A stretch of 64,000 bases of DNA from Arenimonas sp. (GCA_019459145.1 JAIBEK010000059.1:1-64000), one strand, 5' to 3'. Positions 8,869-18,212 are shown, counted from the stretch's first letter. Translations and numbers: made by a program. The notes: generated by a model from the letters alone, not told the origin.

Positions 8869-9089
8869 CAGCTTGTCTCGCGCTCGCGCGCGATGCGCGT
8901 GCGGCGGGTCTCCCGGCGCGGCTTGCGCTCCACGGTTTCGAGGCGGGCCGGCAGGCTTGCCATGATCGCCCGGCGCTCGGCGTCACTGAAGACCGTCCAA
9001 CTGCCGATCTCGTCACCGGTGCGACCGCAGCCGAAGCAGAAGCCGGTCTTGATGTCGATCGAGCAGACGAGGATGCAGGGTGTTTCCAT
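8868..9089 (-). CDS. DUF1289 family small Cys-rich protein
   Basis: 73 residues with four cysteines arranged CILVC...CFGC (residues 5, 9, 18, 21), which look like a metal-binding site, followed by a basic tail. This is the standard DUF1289 pattern found across Proteobacteria; function unknown. It is the first gene of a two-gene unit with the aspartic protease. Confidence 0.85.
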   Translation of the reverse strand: METPCILVCSIDIKTGFCFGCGRTGDEIGSWTVFSDAERRAIMASLPARLETVERKPRRETRRTRIARERETS

Positions 9090-9128
9090 CGGGCGGCCTT
9101 GATTTGGGGTCCGATTTATATCGGGTGC

Positions 9129-9911
9129 TCAGCTGGCCATGGCAAGGGCCGCAAGCGCCGCGATCTCGGTCACCTGCTGGGTGGCGCCGATCGTGTCGCC
9201 GGTATGGCCGTTCAGGACGCGGCGGATCTTGGCGGTGAAGGCGGCGGCGGCAAGGGCCGCGACGAGCACGGCGAGGAAATAGGCGAACAGCGAGGCGGCC
9301 GGCACCAGCAGGGCACCCGCGAGCGCCAGGCCGGAGATCAGCGCCAGATTGAGCGCCGACTTCAGCGGCGCGCCGGCGGCGACCGCCAGACCGTTTGTGC
9401 GCGCCGGCGGCAGGGCAGACCAGTGCCACACCATCAGCGCCCGGCTGAGGGCGGCAGTCGCGGGCAGGCACATGGCGGCTGCGAGCGGTCCGAGATGCGC
9501 GGCGAGTTCGGCAATCGCCGCGGCGCGCAGGCCAAAGGCGATGAGGAGCGCCACCGCGCCATGCGAGCCGATGCGGCTGTCCTTCATGATCGCCAGCGCA
9601 TGGTCGCGGTCGCGTCCGCCGCCGAGGCCATCGGCTGTGTCCGACAGTCCGTCCTCATGCAGCGCGCCGGTGACGAGCGCCTGGACGGCAAGGGCTGCGA
9701 AGGCGGCGAGCAGCGGCGTCGCGTTCAACACCAGCATCAGGAACAGCGTCCCGGCGGCGGGAAGGGACACGAGCAGGCCGGCGAGGGGAAAGGCGCGAAC
9801 GCCGCGCGACAGGCTGTCGTCATGGCCGTCGAAGACGCGCGCCGGGACGCTGATGCGGCTGAGAAAGGATACCGCCCGGGCGGTGTCGGTCAGATAATCG
9901 CGCCAATCCAT
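9129..9911 (-). CDS. cobS: Adenosylcobinamide-GDP ribazoletransferase
   Basis: 260 residues, an integral membrane enzyme joining adenosylcobinamide-GDP and alpha-ribazole (phosphate) in the last step of cobalamin assembly. Family marks are HEDGLSDTADGLGGG (acidic Mg-binding motif near residues 86-100) and KDSRIGSHG. It is called CobV in the aerobic-pathway naming. It diverges from cobT across a 129-base gap in which I see no riboswitch-like structure. Confidence 0.92.
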   Translation of the reverse strand: MDWRDYLTDTARAVSFLSRISVPARVFDGHDDSLSRGVRAFPLAGLLVSLPAAGTLFLMLVLNATPLLAAFAALAVQALVTGALHEDGLSDTADGLGGGRDRDHALAIMKDSRIGSHGAVALLIAFGLRAAAIAELAAHLGPLAAAMCLPATAALSRALMVWHWSALPPARTNGLAVAAGAPLKSALNLALISGLALAGALLVPAASLFAYFLAVLVAALAAAAFTAKIRRVLNGHTGDTIGATQQVTEIAALAALAMAS

Positions 9912-10040
9912 GGGATCGGATCACTCCATTTCAAAGACGACGGTCGGCACCGTTTTTCGGCTTGTTGCGACACGGCGGGGTCCGTATTAGAGGAGCCAAC
10001 AAAGACCGATTTGGAAGCAGATTACAAGGAAGCCCTGCTC

Positions 10041-11060
10041 ATGAGCGTGACCGGCCTGCCATTCGACGATTTTCGCGCCCTGCTGCGTGACCTGCCCGGT
10101 CCCGACACGGCGGCGCTGGTGGCGGCACGCGACCGCGATCGGCAACTGACCAAGCCGGCCGGCTCGCTCGGCCGGCTGGAGGAAATCGCCATGTGGCTTG
10201 CCGCCTGGACCGGCCGTCCGCCGGCGGTCACGCGTCCGCTGGTGGCGATCTTTGCCGGCAATCACGGCGTTACCAAGCACGGCATCACGCCCTATCCGCC
10301 GTCGGTGACGCAGCAGATGGTCGAGAATTTCGCCGCTGGTGGCGCAGCGATCAACCAGATCTGCGTGACCTATGATCTCGGCCTCAAGATCTTCGACCTG
10401 GCGCTCGACTATCCGACCGGCGATATTACCTGCGAGCCGGCGCTTTCCGAGCGCGACTGCGCCGCCACCATGGCCTTCGGCATGGAGGCGATCGCCGGCG
10501 GCACCGATCTTCTGTGTATCGGCGAGATGGGTATCGGCAATACGACGATCGCGGCGGCGATCAATCTGGCGCTTTACGGTGGAACCGCCGAGGAATGGGT
10601 CGGGCCGGGCACGGGATCGGAAGGCGAGGTGCTGAAGCGCAAGATCGAGGCGGTGAAGACCGCGGTTGAATTCCACAAGGATCATCTCGGCGATCCGCTG
10701 GAGATCCTGCGGCGCCTCGGCGGGCGCGAGATCGCCGCCATGGCCGGCGCCATCCTCGCCTGCCGGATGCAGAAAATCCCCGTGTTGATCGACGGCTATG
10801 TCGCGACCTCGGCCGCGGCAATCCTCAAGGCCGCCAACCCCTCGGCGCTCGATCATTGCCTGATCGGCCACGTTTCCGGCGAGCCGGGTCACCTGAAGGC
10901 AATCGAAAAGCTCGGCAAGACGCCGCTGCTCGCGCTCGGCATGCGGCTTGGCGAGGGCACCGGGGCGGCGCTTGCCGCCGGCATCGTCAAGGCCGCCGCT
11001 GCCTGCCATTCCGGCATGGCGACGTTCGAGGCCGCTGGCGTGGCGACACCCAATGGATGA
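10041..11060 (+). CDS. cobT: Nicotinate-nucleotide--dimethylbenzimidazole phosphoribosyltransferase
   Basis: 339 residues. The enzyme activates the lower ligand 5,6-dimethylbenzimidazole to alpha-ribazole phosphate for cobalamin synthesis. Marks: AGNHGVTKHGITPYP (about residues 72-86), GEMGIGNTTIAAA and the catalytic glutamate E305 in LGEGTGAALA. The frame stays open far upstream across the antisense of cobS, but the true start is ATG 10041, where homology begins. The stop overlaps dgkA by 8 bases. BluB, which makes the dimethylbenzimidazole substrate, is encoded near 55 kb. Confidence 0.93.
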   Translation: MSVTGLPFDDFRALLRDLPGPDTAALVAARDRDRQLTKPAGSLGRLEEIAMWLAAWTGRPPAVTRPLVAIFAGNHGVTKHGITPYPPSVTQQMVENFAAGGAAINQICVTYDLGLKIFDLALDYPTGDITCEPALSERDCAATMAFGMEAIAGGTDLLCIGEMGIGNTTIAAAINLALYGGTAEEWVGPGTGSEGEVLKRKIEAVKTAVEFHKDHLGDPLEILRRLGGREIAAMAGAILACRMQKIPVLIDGYVATSAAAILKAANPSALDHCLIGHVSGEPGHLKAIEKLGKTPLLALGMRLGEGTGAALAAGIVKAAAACHSGMATFEAAGVATPNG

Positions 11061-11451
11061 AGAGTCTCGCAGCAAGGCTTCGGAAACCGCAACCCCGGTC
11101 GAGAAAAAGACGGGCATCGCCCATTTCTTCGCGGCCGGCCGCTATTCGCTGCAGGGGTTCCGCCGGCTGATCGGCGAGGCGGCGTTTCGGCACGAACTGC
11201 TGGCGCTCGCCGTCGGCCTTGCCCTGTTCACCTTTGTCGGCGCGTCGGTCGGCGAATTCGTCACTTTCGTCATCCTGATGCTGGTGCTGTTCTGCGTTGA
11301 GGCCGTCAACACGGCGATCGAGGAACTGGTCGACCGTATTTCACCGGAAATCTCCACGGTCGGCCGCAATGCCAAGGACCTCGGCTCGTTTGCGGTCTTC
11401 TGCCTGCTGGTGGCGAACGGTCTTTATGCCGGCTATGTGGTGTTCTTCTAG
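11053..11451 (+). CDS. dgkA: Diacylglycerol kinase (prokaryotic DgkA type)
   Basis: 132 residues with about three transmembrane helices. The block VEAVNTAIEELVDRIS carries the conserved Glu/Asn residues of the DgkA active site. It phosphorylates diacylglycerol to phosphatidate; in rhizobia diacylglycerol arises when glycan-modifying enzymes use phospholipid head groups, so it could serve the phosphoglycerol transferase encoded at 50.8-52.7 kb (inference). It starts inside the end of cobT. Confidence 0.88.
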   Translation: MDEESRSKASETATPVEKKTGIAHFFAAGRYSLQGFRRLIGEAAFRHELLALAVGLALFTFVGASVGEFVTFVILMLVLFCVEAVNTAIEELVDRISPEISTVGRNAKDLGSFAVFCLLVANGLYAGYVVFF

Positions 11452-11454
11452 CGA

Positions 11455-12441
11455 CTAGAAACGGACTTTTGCAACGACCGCCCGGTGATCGGACGGCCAG
11501 GGGGTAACGACGATATCGGCCTCAGGGCTTTTTTCGCCGACCACGGAGACGCTCAGCGTTTCCAGCTTGGCGCTGCGGCCGAACACGAAGTCGATCCGGT
11601 CATGGTGGTCGTCCTTGTCCGTCGCCGCGGTGGTCGGCGTCCAGGTGAAGGCGGGTTTTGCCACTTCGTCCGGATACACGGAGCGCAGAAGGTCGATCAT
11701 GCCGGCCTGCTCCTCGATGCGCAAGGCCGAGGGATATCTGACCGGCAGCGGATGGCGTCCCGCCTTGACGGCGGTGTCGGTCCAGTCGCGGTAGGACGGT
11801 TCGTTGAAATCCCCGAACAGGAAAACGGCGTCAGCCTCCTCCGCCTGCTTCATGTCCTTCATCACCAGATCGAGCGCCGGGCCGCGGGCCTTGGCGGCCG
11901 TCGCGATCGCTTCTTCTGCGGTCTTGAGGAAGGGCGCCGGCCCGTAGTCGATGCCGAGCAGTTGATAGGGCTGATAGGGATAATCGGTCAGATGAATGTT
12001 GAAGGCGTAGACCGTGCGGCCGTCAATGTCGATCTTGACGCCGAGATCGTTGTCCGTCGCCTTGCCGATCGGGTAGCGGCTGAGGATGGCATTGGCCCAC
12101 AGCGCCGGATTGGACTTGGTCTGCTCGTAATAGAAGAAGCCGAGGGCCTTGGCGAGATCCCGGGCGATGCTCGGGCCGGTCGGCACGCAGTCGTCGGCGT
12201 CGCAGACATCGGGCTCTGGCCGGGTTTCCTGGATGCCGATGACATCGGCGCCGGCCTTTCGGATGACGTTCGCCGTTTCCGACACGTCCTTTTCCTCATT
12301 GCCGCCACCACCCCAGACGTTGAAACTCATCACGGTGAGTTCACTGACGCGATCCTGCGCACGAGAGGCAGACGCCAGCCCGGCCGCCAGGGCCATCGCC
12401 AGAAAGGGAGCAAAAAGAGGGGCGATCAGGTGCTTCGTCAT
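11455..12441 (-). CDS. Secreted endonuclease/exonuclease/phosphatase (EEP) family protein
   Basis: 328 residues with a signal peptide ending near ASASRAQ. EEP catalytic motifs are seen in order: MSFNVWGGG, IGIQETRPE (metal-binding Glu), LFGDFNEPS and the final PSDHRAVVA (Asp-His). The fold includes nucleases, sphingomyelinases and inositol phosphatases; the secreted location favours an extracellular phosphodiesterase role, but substrate is not evident. The start at 12441 is set by the signal peptide; the frame extends to 12588. It converges on dgkA with a 3-base gap. Confidence 0.82.
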   Translation of the reverse strand: MTKHLIAPLFAPFLAMALAAGLASASRAQDRVSELTVMSFNVWGGGGNEEKDVSETANVIRKAGADVIGIQETRPEPDVCDADDCVPTGPSIARDLAKALGFFYYEQTKSNPALWANAILSRYPIGKATDNDLGVKIDIDGRTVYAFNIHLTDYPYQPYQLLGIDYGPAPFLKTAEEAIATAAKARGPALDLVMKDMKQAEEADAVFLFGDFNEPSYRDWTDTAVKAGRHPLPVRYPSALRIEEQAGMIDLLRSVYPDEVAKPAFTWTPTTAATDKDDHHDRIDFVFGRSAKLETLSVSVVGEKSPEADIVVTPWPSDHRAVVAKVRF

Positions 12442-12553
12442 GAACGGTGTCTCCCGAATCCGTTGGCGCTCGACAGAGGCTATTCGGGTAGCATGACCAC
12501 GGTTGGAAGGAAAACCGTTCGCAGCCAGCTTCGCGTTCCGCGAGGACGTGGCT

Positions 12554-14089
12554 TCAGGCGAACTGACGCTTGCGGGGTTCGACGGCATGGGCTTCCGGGA
12601 TGGCCGGCAGGCTTTCCAGGACGCGTCGGGCCGGCAGGATGGCGATCACCTCGGTGCCCTCGCGCAGTTTTGATTTCAGCTTGAACTCGCCGCCATGCTT
12701 GGCAAGGATCGCCTGGACGATCGGCAGGCCGAGGCCGGTGCCCTGTTCGGCGCTCTTGATGGCGATCGAACCCTGGCCGAAGGCGGAGAGCACGACAGGG
12801 ATCTCGTTTTCCGGAATGCCGGGGCCGTTGTCGCGGATGGAGATATACTGACCGCCGCCGGCCGTCCAGCCGGCCTTGACGTGGATCTCGCCGCCTTGCG
12901 GCGTGAACTTGACCGCGTTGGACAAAAGGTTGAGCACGACTTGGCGCATGGCCTTCTCATCGGCCCACACCGCCGGCAGGTCGGGCTCGAACTGCTCGTC
13001 GATGGTGATGTTCTTGGCCCTGGCACGCAATTGCACCATGCCGACGCAGTCCTCGGCGAGGTCGAGCAGGGACACGACTTCTTCGTTCAACTCGTATTTG
13101 CCGGCCTCGATGCGCGACAGGTCGAGGATTTCGTTGATGAGGTCGAGCAGGTGCTGGCCCGAACGATGGATATCGCCGGAATATTCCTTGTAGAGCGGAT
13201 TGTTGAGCGGTCCGAGCACTTCGGTCGCCATGACCTCGGAGAAGCCAAGGATGGCGTTGAGCGGCGTGCGCAGTTCGTGCGACATCGAGGCGAGGAAGCG
13301 TGACTTGGCGAGGTTGGCCTCCTCGGCGCGGCGGCGGGCCTCGTCGGAGAGCGATTTCGCCACTTCGAGTTCGGCGATCAGGTCATCCTTCTCGGTCTGG
13401 TAGGACAAGAGCTTGAGATTGGCCTGGTGCAGGCGGCTGGTGATATAGATGAAGAAGACCAGCGCGGTGGTGAAGAGCGCGGTCACGCCGATGTCGAGCG
13501 AGTTGCGCGTGGTTGCCGCGACATAGACGAGGGCGCCGACCGTGGGCAGGAAGCCGAACAGTACCGCCTGGCGCAGCAGCATGTTGGACATGGCCGTGAC
13601 CGAGAGCACGATCAGCAGGGCTGCGCCCTTGTAGAGCACGAAGGTGTCGCCGCCGCAGCTGGCGCAGGACTGCATCGAAAACAGCGCCCAGCACACGCCC
13701 ATGCCGGCCTGCCCGATCAGAAGGAGGCGGCGCCATTTGATGATGCTGGTGGTCGACAGGTCCTCGTTCGCCGCCCGCTTGACGAGGATGATGTTGAGGG
13801 CATGGACGGTGAGCGTTGCCAGCGTCCAGAGGAAAAGCGTCGGGTCGGGATTGATATAGGCACCGAATCCGCTGACCATGAGAATGATGATCGGCAGGAC
13901 GGCGGCCCCTTGCAACGAGGCGCCGACATGCATGGCGAGCAATTCGCTCTCGAACAGCATCGATCCCGACTGGCTGGATTGCAGACGTTCGCGCGTCGTC
14001 CGGACCGCCTTCGCCACGGCCTTGTTGCGATGGCCGCGCGAGAGGTCGACGATGTTCTTGTCTGTCGAGGTCGGGACGCCGTTACTCAT
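12554..14089 (-). CDS. Membrane sensor histidine kinase (PleC/DivJ/PdhS-like HisKA)
   Basis: 511 residues: about six transmembrane segments (62-220), a linker coiled coil (230-262), HisKA with phospho-acceptor H271 in FLASMSHELRTPLNAILGFS, and a HATPase domain with NLLSNAVKF, DNGPGIP and GTGLGLPI. The extended H-box is typical of the alphaproteobacterial PleC/DivJ/PdhS group that acts on DivK and PleD-type receivers. There is no cytoplasmic PAS domain. No response-regulator gene is adjacent; the tandem-receiver genes 7 kb away are possible but unproven partners. Start chosen at 14089; the frame is open to 14332 without homology-like content. Confidence 0.85.
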   Translation of the reverse strand: MSNGVPTSTDKNIVDLSRGHRNKAVAKAVRTTRERLQSSQSGSMLFESELLAMHVGASLQGAAVLPIIILMVSGFGAYINPDPTLFLWTLATLTVHALNIILVKRAANEDLSTTSIIKWRRLLLIGQAGMGVCWALFSMQSCASCGGDTFVLYKGAALLIVLSVTAMSNMLLRQAVLFGFLPTVGALVYVAATTRNSLDIGVTALFTTALVFFIYITSRLHQANLKLLSYQTEKDDLIAELEVAKSLSDEARRRAEEANLAKSRFLASMSHELRTPLNAILGFSEVMATEVLGPLNNPLYKEYSGDIHRSGQHLLDLINEILDLSRIEAGKYELNEEVVSLLDLAEDCVGMVQLRARAKNITIDEQFEPDLPAVWADEKAMRQVVLNLLSNAVKFTPQGGEIHVKAGWTAGGGQYISIRDNGPGIPENEIPVVLSAFGQGSIAIKSAEQGTGLGLPIVQAILAKHGGEFKLKSKLREGTEVIAILPARRVLESLPAIPEAHAVEPRKRQFA

Positions 14090-14198
14090 ATTGCCGATGG
14101 TCACTTGTCGCGGGTCAGGCGAGACTAGCGGGCATTTCTTAAGAAGATGCTGTCGAAAAGGATTTGTTTGCCATGATCGCCAAGGTTTCATTGTTGAA

Positions 14199-14789
14199 AT
14201 GGGCCGAAATGTGAAGATCGGTGGACGGGTCCTTCGCGATGCGGTGGTCGGCATTTCGATGCTGGCGCTCGGTCTCCTCATCGCCGCCAAGCTGGAGAAG
14301 GACAACAGGCGCCTGCTCGCCGGCCGTTTCATCGCTGTCGACGGCGATACGCTGGTGCTGGACGGCGAGCGACTCCGGCTTGAGGGGATCGATGCGCCGG
14401 AGCTTGGCCAGACCTGCCGCGTTGCCGGGCGGGCGATCGCCTGTGGTGAGGCTGCCCGGCGGCGGCTGGGGCTCTGGGCGGAGAAAAGTGCGCTCTCATG
14501 CTCGGGCGGTGAGCGCGACCGTTATGACCGGCTGCTCGTCCGTTGCACGGTTGGTGATGCCGACGTCAACGCGGCGATGGTGCGGGAGGGACATGCGGTG
14601 GCCTACGGCGACTATGGGCGCGAGGAGGCGCAGGCAAGGCGGCAGAGGGTCGGCCTGTGGGCCGGCGAGTTCCAGCGACCCGACGACTGGAGGCGTGAAC
14701 ATCAGCCTTCGGAAGCAACGGAGGCAGGCGAGGTGGAACCGATCGCCCGGTTTTGGGCTTTCCTCCGACGCGTGCTTGGTGTCAACTGA
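14199..14789 (+). CDS. SNase-like (thermonuclease) family protein, membrane-anchored
   Basis: 196 residues with one N-terminal hydrophobic segment (signal anchor, about 12-30) and a staphylococcal-nuclease fold. Active-site residues are visible in VDGDT, RLRLEGIDAPELGQ (Arg, Asp and Glu) and RYDRLLVRC. The nuclease would act outside the cytoplasm. GTG 14211 is an alternative start. It diverges from the histidine kinase gene over 109 bases. Confidence 0.82.
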   Translation: MGRNVKIGGRVLRDAVVGISMLALGLLIAAKLEKDNRRLLAGRFIAVDGDTLVLDGERLRLEGIDAPELGQTCRVAGRAIACGEAARRRLGLWAEKSALSCSGGERDRYDRLLVRCTVGDADVNAAMVREGHAVAYGDYGREEAQARRQRVGLWAGEFQRPDDWRREHQPSEATEAGEVEPIARFWAFLRRVLGVN

Positions 14790-14810
14790 GGGTCAATCGC
14801 GGGAGGTATC

Positions 14811-15422
14811 ATGAAGCTTTATGACGGCGGTCGGGCGCCCAATCCACGGCGGGTGACGGTTTTTCTCAAGGAGAAGGGCATCGAGGTCGAGACGGTGGCG
14901 GTCGACATGGGCACGTTCGGGCACAAGTCGGACGAGATCACGGCGAAGAACCCGCTGCAGCGGCTGCCGATCCTCGAGCTCGACGACGGCACGGTGCTGT
15001 GCGAGTCGGTTGCCATTTGCCGCTATTTCGAGGAGCTCCAACCGGACCCGCCGCTGTTCGGCATAGACACCAAGGACAAGGCCGTGGTCGAGATGTGGAA
15101 CCGCCGCGTCGAGCTGATGTTCCTCGCCTCGGTCGCCGCCGCCTTCCGCCACCTGCACCCGGCCATGGCCGGGTGGGAAGTGCCGCAGGTGCCGGCCTGG
15201 GGCGAGGCCAACAAGCCGAAGGTGCTCGACTTCCTGCGTTTCCTTGACGGTGAACTGGCAAGCCGTGAATTCATCGCCGGCCCGCGCTTCACGATCGCCG
15301 ACATCACGGCGATGATCGCCTTCGAGTTCATGAAGCCGGCGAAGATCACCTGTCCCGAGGAACTGACCCATGTCTGGCGCTGGTTCAAGGCCGTTCGCGA
15401 GCGGCCGAGCGCGGCGCTCTGA
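14811..15422 (+). CDS. Glutathione S-transferase family protein
   Basis: 203 residues: thioredoxin-like N-domain (MKLYDGGRAPNPRRVTVFL) with the cis-Pro and Glu/Ser pair for glutathione (RLPILELDDGTVLCES) and an all-helical C-domain with FTIADIT. Cytosolic detoxification or a related glutathione reaction; the specific substrate cannot be read from sequence. It follows the SNase gene by 21 bases. Confidence 0.88.
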   Translation: MKLYDGGRAPNPRRVTVFLKEKGIEVETVAVDMGTFGHKSDEITAKNPLQRLPILELDDGTVLCESVAICRYFEELQPDPPLFGIDTKDKAVVEMWNRRVELMFLASVAAAFRHLHPAMAGWEVPQVPAWGEANKPKVLDFLRFLDGELASREFIAGPRFTIADITAMIAFEFMKPAKITCPEELTHVWRWFKAVRERPSAAL

Positions 15423-15433
15423 GCGGTCGGGTC

Positions 15434-16087
15434 ATGGACGAGCAGGCAGGCGAGGGCAGGGACGAGGCGCTCGATCCGTTGAGGCGGGCCATCGCCGCTT
15501 GCCGCATCTGCCGCGATTGTCCGGCCGGCGGCCCGCAAAACCGCCTGCCGCACGAGCCGCGTCCCGTCGCGATCATCTCGTCGCGCGCCCGCATCCTGAT
15601 CGCCGGCCAGGCGCCGGGGCTCAAAGTCCACCAGACGGGCCTGCCGTTCAACGATGCCTCGGGCGACCGGTTGCGGCAGTGGTTGGGGGTCGATCGCGAC
15701 ACCTTCTACGACCGAGACTGCTTCGCCATCGCGCCGATGGGGTTCTGCTTTCCGGGCTATAATGAAAACGGCCACGACCTGCCGCCGCGGCGGGAATGCG
15801 CGCCCCAATGGCGCGAGACGGTGATGGCTGCCATGCCGCAGATCGAACTGGTGCTGGCGATCGGGCACTATGCCCAGGCCTGGCATCTGGGAAGCCGCCG
15901 GAAGAAGACGATGACGGAGACGGTCGAGCATTGGCGCGACTACTGGCAGAGCAATGTCGAGGGGCCGAAGGTGCTGCCGCTGCCGCATCCGAGCTGGCGC
16001 AATACCGGATGGCTCAAGCGCCATGCCTGGTTTGAGACCGAGGTCCTGCCGGTGCTCAAATCCGAGGTGGAAAGGTTGGTCGGCTGA
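15434..16087 (+). CDS. Uracil-DNA glycosylase family protein
   Basis: 217 residues with family motifs GQAPG (near residue 57, the family 4-type motif A) and LPLPHPSWRN (motif B, HPS). An N-terminal CRICRDC cluster with later cysteines could hold an iron-sulphur cluster as in family 4/5 enzymes. It removes uracil or damaged bases from DNA in those families; whether this branch keeps that activity is not certain. It lies 12 bases after the GST gene. Confidence 0.85.
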   Translation: MDEQAGEGRDEALDPLRRAIAACRICRDCPAGGPQNRLPHEPRPVAIISSRARILIAGQAPGLKVHQTGLPFNDASGDRLRQWLGVDRDTFYDRDCFAIAPMGFCFPGYNENGHDLPPRRECAPQWRETVMAAMPQIELVLAIGHYAQAWHLGSRRKKTMTETVEHWRDYWQSNVEGPKVLPLPHPSWRNTGWLKRHAWFETEVLPVLKSEVERLVG

Positions 16088-16151
16088 AACGATTTTCTTT
16101 GCTTTAATAAAATGCGAGCTATATCGAGAAAATTATTCGAAAGGCTTTGGC

Positions 16152-16640
16152 ATGGACCGACTCGACCGAAAAATTCTGCGCATCCTTCAGGAAGACTCGA
16201 CGCTGGCCGTCGCCGATCTCGCCAAGAAGGTCGGCCTGTCGACGACGCCGTGCTGGCGGCGCATCCAGAAAATGGAGGAAGACGGCATCATCCGTCGCCG
16301 CGTTGCGTTGCTCGATCCGGTCAAGGTCAATACCAAGGTCACGGTGTTCGTGTCGATCCGCACCTCCAGCCATTCGATCGAATGGTTGAAGCGCTTCTCC
16401 GAAGTGGTGGCGGAATTCCCGGAAGTCGTCGAGTTCTATCGGATGAGCGGCGACGTCGACTACCTGCTGCGGGTCGTCGTGCCGGACATCGCCGCCTATG
16501 ACGCCTTCTACAAGCGGATGATCGCCAAGATCGAGATCCGCGACGTCTCCTCGGCCTTTGCCATGGAGCAGATCAAGTACACGACGGAACTGCCGCTCGA
16601 CTACATGTTGCTCGACAACCAGAAGAATTCCGAGGATTGA
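16152..16640 (+). CDS. Lrp/AsnC family transcriptional regulator
   Basis: 162 residues: N-terminal helix-turn-helix (MDRLDRKILRILQEDSTLAV, then VGLSTTPCWRRIQKME) and a C-terminal RAM domain (about 70-150) that binds small effectors such as amino acids and drives octamer assembly. The 64-base gap upstream is AT-rich relative to its surroundings, as expected for an autoregulated promoter. No obvious amino-acid gene is next to it. Confidence 0.9.
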   Translation: MDRLDRKILRILQEDSTLAVADLAKKVGLSTTPCWRRIQKMEEDGIIRRRVALLDPVKVNTKVTVFVSIRTSSHSIEWLKRFSEVVAEFPEVVEFYRMSGDVDYLLRVVVPDIAAYDAFYKRMIAKIEIRDVSSAFAMEQIKYTTELPLDYMLLDNQKNSED

Positions 16641-16650
16641 GGCCTTCGCT

Positions 16651-17343
16651 TCAAGGCCTGAGGCGTTTTAGGATCTTTTCGCTCGTCAACTCGCGCACGG
16701 CATCCTTGCCGATCCAGCGGGCCGTCTTGTCGTCGCTCGCCGCAAGCTTCTCGGCGAGTGCGAGAGCCGGCGCGTGGCAGTTTCGATTACGTTTGCCGAT
16801 ATTGCGCAGTGCCCAGTTCACGGCCTTGCGGACGAAGTTGCGCGGATCTGTAGAGTGCTTTTCGATCAGCGGAAAATAGGCGAGCAAGGCCTGATCCGGC
16901 TCGTCCTTGTTGTGGACGGTGGCGCCGGCGATCATGGCAAAGGCCGTGCGGCGGACATATTCGCGCTCGTCTTCGGCGAATTCCTCGACAAGCGCGCGCC
17001 AGAACGGCGTCTCGGTGAAGAGATCGGCGGCGGTATCGACGATCTCCCAGGAGTTGAAATCACCGGCCCAGGCCCGCGCCTCGTTTATCGTCAGTGCCTT
17101 CGGATCGGCCGTCAGGATCGCCAGCATGCGGGCATCGCGCAGGCCAGTGTCCCACAGCGCGAGCGCCCTTGCGTGGTCGCGCTTCACCTGCCGGACGAGC
17201 GCCTGCATCTGCGGCGTCGTGATGCCGAGTGCCGTGGCGGTTTCGATACCGAACCGCGCCATGCCGGTGATGTTGGCCTCATTGCGCAACGACTTCAGGT
17301 GGGCGATGATCTCGTCGACCGAAGATGCGGGCTGGAGCGTCAT
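16651..17343 (-). CDS. DNA alkylation repair protein (AlkD-like HEAT repeat)
   Basis: 230 residues of helical repeats. Features of the AlkD-like family are GIETATALGITTPQMQALV near the start, the WEIVDTAADL stretch and the RNFVRKAVNWALRNIGKRN block. AlkD enzymes excise 3- and 7-alkylpurines without flipping the base. It overlaps the start of the upstream dehydrogenase gene by 4 bases (ATGA), so they share a transcript. Confidence 0.87.
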   Translation of the reverse strand: MTLQPASSVDEIIAHLKSLRNEANITGMARFGIETATALGITTPQMQALVRQVKRDHARALALWDTGLRDARMLAILTADPKALTINEARAWAGDFNSWEIVDTAADLFTETPFWRALVEEFAEDEREYVRRTAFAMIAGATVHNKDEPDQALLAYFPLIEKHSTDPRNFVRKAVNWALRNIGKRNRNCHAPALALAEKLAASDDKTARWIGKDAVRELTSEKILKRLRP

Positions 17344-18212
17344 TTCTTCTCCAGCCGGGCGAGCAGCGAGGAGGTGTCCCAGCGATTGCCGCCGAGCTTC
17401 TGCACTTCGCCGTAGAACTGGTCGACCAGCGCGGTGACTGGCAGCGCCGCGCCGTTGCGGCGGGCCTCGGAGAGCACGATGTCGAGGTCCTTGCGCATCC
17501 AGTCGACGGCGAAGCCGAACTCGTATTTGCCCTCGTTCATCGTCTTGTGGCGGTTCTCCATCTGCCAGGAGCCGGCCGCCCCCTTGGAGATGACTTCGAT
17601 AACCTTTTCAATGTCCAGGCCGGCTTTCTTGCCAAAGTGAATCCCCTCGGCAAGGCCCTGGACGAGGCCGGCGATGCAGATCTGGTTGATCATCTTGGTG
17701 AGCTGGCCGGCACCCGCGGGGCCCATCAGGCCGACCATGCGGGCAAAGGCGTCGATGACGGGTCTTGCCTTGTCGAAGGTGGCCTGGTCGCCGCCGCACA
17801 TCACGGTGAGAACGCCGTTTTCAGCGCCGGCCTGACCGCCGGAGACGGGCGCGTCGATGAAGCCGCAGCCTCTTGCCGCCGCCGCTTCGGCAAGCTCGCG
17901 GGCGACCTCGGCCGATGCGGTGGTGTTGTCGATCAGGATCGTGCCTTGCTTCATACCGGACAAGGCGCCGTCCTGGCCGATCGTCACCGAGCGCAGGTCG
18001 TCGTCATTGCCGACGCAGGTGAAGACGAAATCGGCATCTCTCGCAGCATCGGCCGGGGTGGCTGCCGAATGGCCGCCGAATTGGGCAACCCATTTCTCGG
18101 CCTTGGCGGCGGTGCGGTTATAGACGGTGACGTCGTGCCCGCCCTTGGTCTTCAGGTGCCCCGCCATCGGGTAACCCATGACGCCCAAACCGATGAATGC
18201 GACCTTGGCCAT
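17340..18212 (-). CDS. NAD(P)-dependent beta-hydroxyacid dehydrogenase (3-hydroxyisobutyrate dehydrogenase family)
   Basis: 290 residues. The Rossmann motif GLGVMGYPMAGHL is at the N-terminus, then DAPVSGGQAGAENG (substrate binding) and the catalytic lysine in GAGQLTKMINQI. The family covers 3-hydroxyisobutyrate, tartronate semialdehyde and glyoxylate/succinic semialdehyde reductases; the exact substrate cannot be fixed by eye. First gene of a two-gene unit with the AlkD-like gene. Confidence 0.87.
   Translation of the reverse strand: MAKVAFIGLGVMGYPMAGHLKTKGGHDVTVYNRTAAKAEKWVAQFGGHSAATPADAARDADFVFTCVGNDDDLRSVTIGQDGALSGMKQGTILIDNTTASAEVARELAEAAAARGCGFIDAPVSGGQAGAENGVLTVMCGGDQATFDKARPVIDAFARMVGLMGPAGAGQLTKMINQICIAGLVQGLAEGIHFGKKAGLDIEKVIEVISKGAAGSWQMENRHKTMNEGKYEFGFAVDWMRKDLDIVLSEARRNGAALPVTALVDQFYGEVQKLGGNRWDTSSLLARLEKK

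Noticed and set aside
9099..10040. 314-codon upstream extension of cobT
   Set aside because: It covers cobS on the other strand and has no homology-like content; cobT starts at 10041.
9912..10040. Possible cobalamin riboswitch between cobS and cobT
   Set aside because: No GCCACTG or B12-box-like sequence found in either direction.
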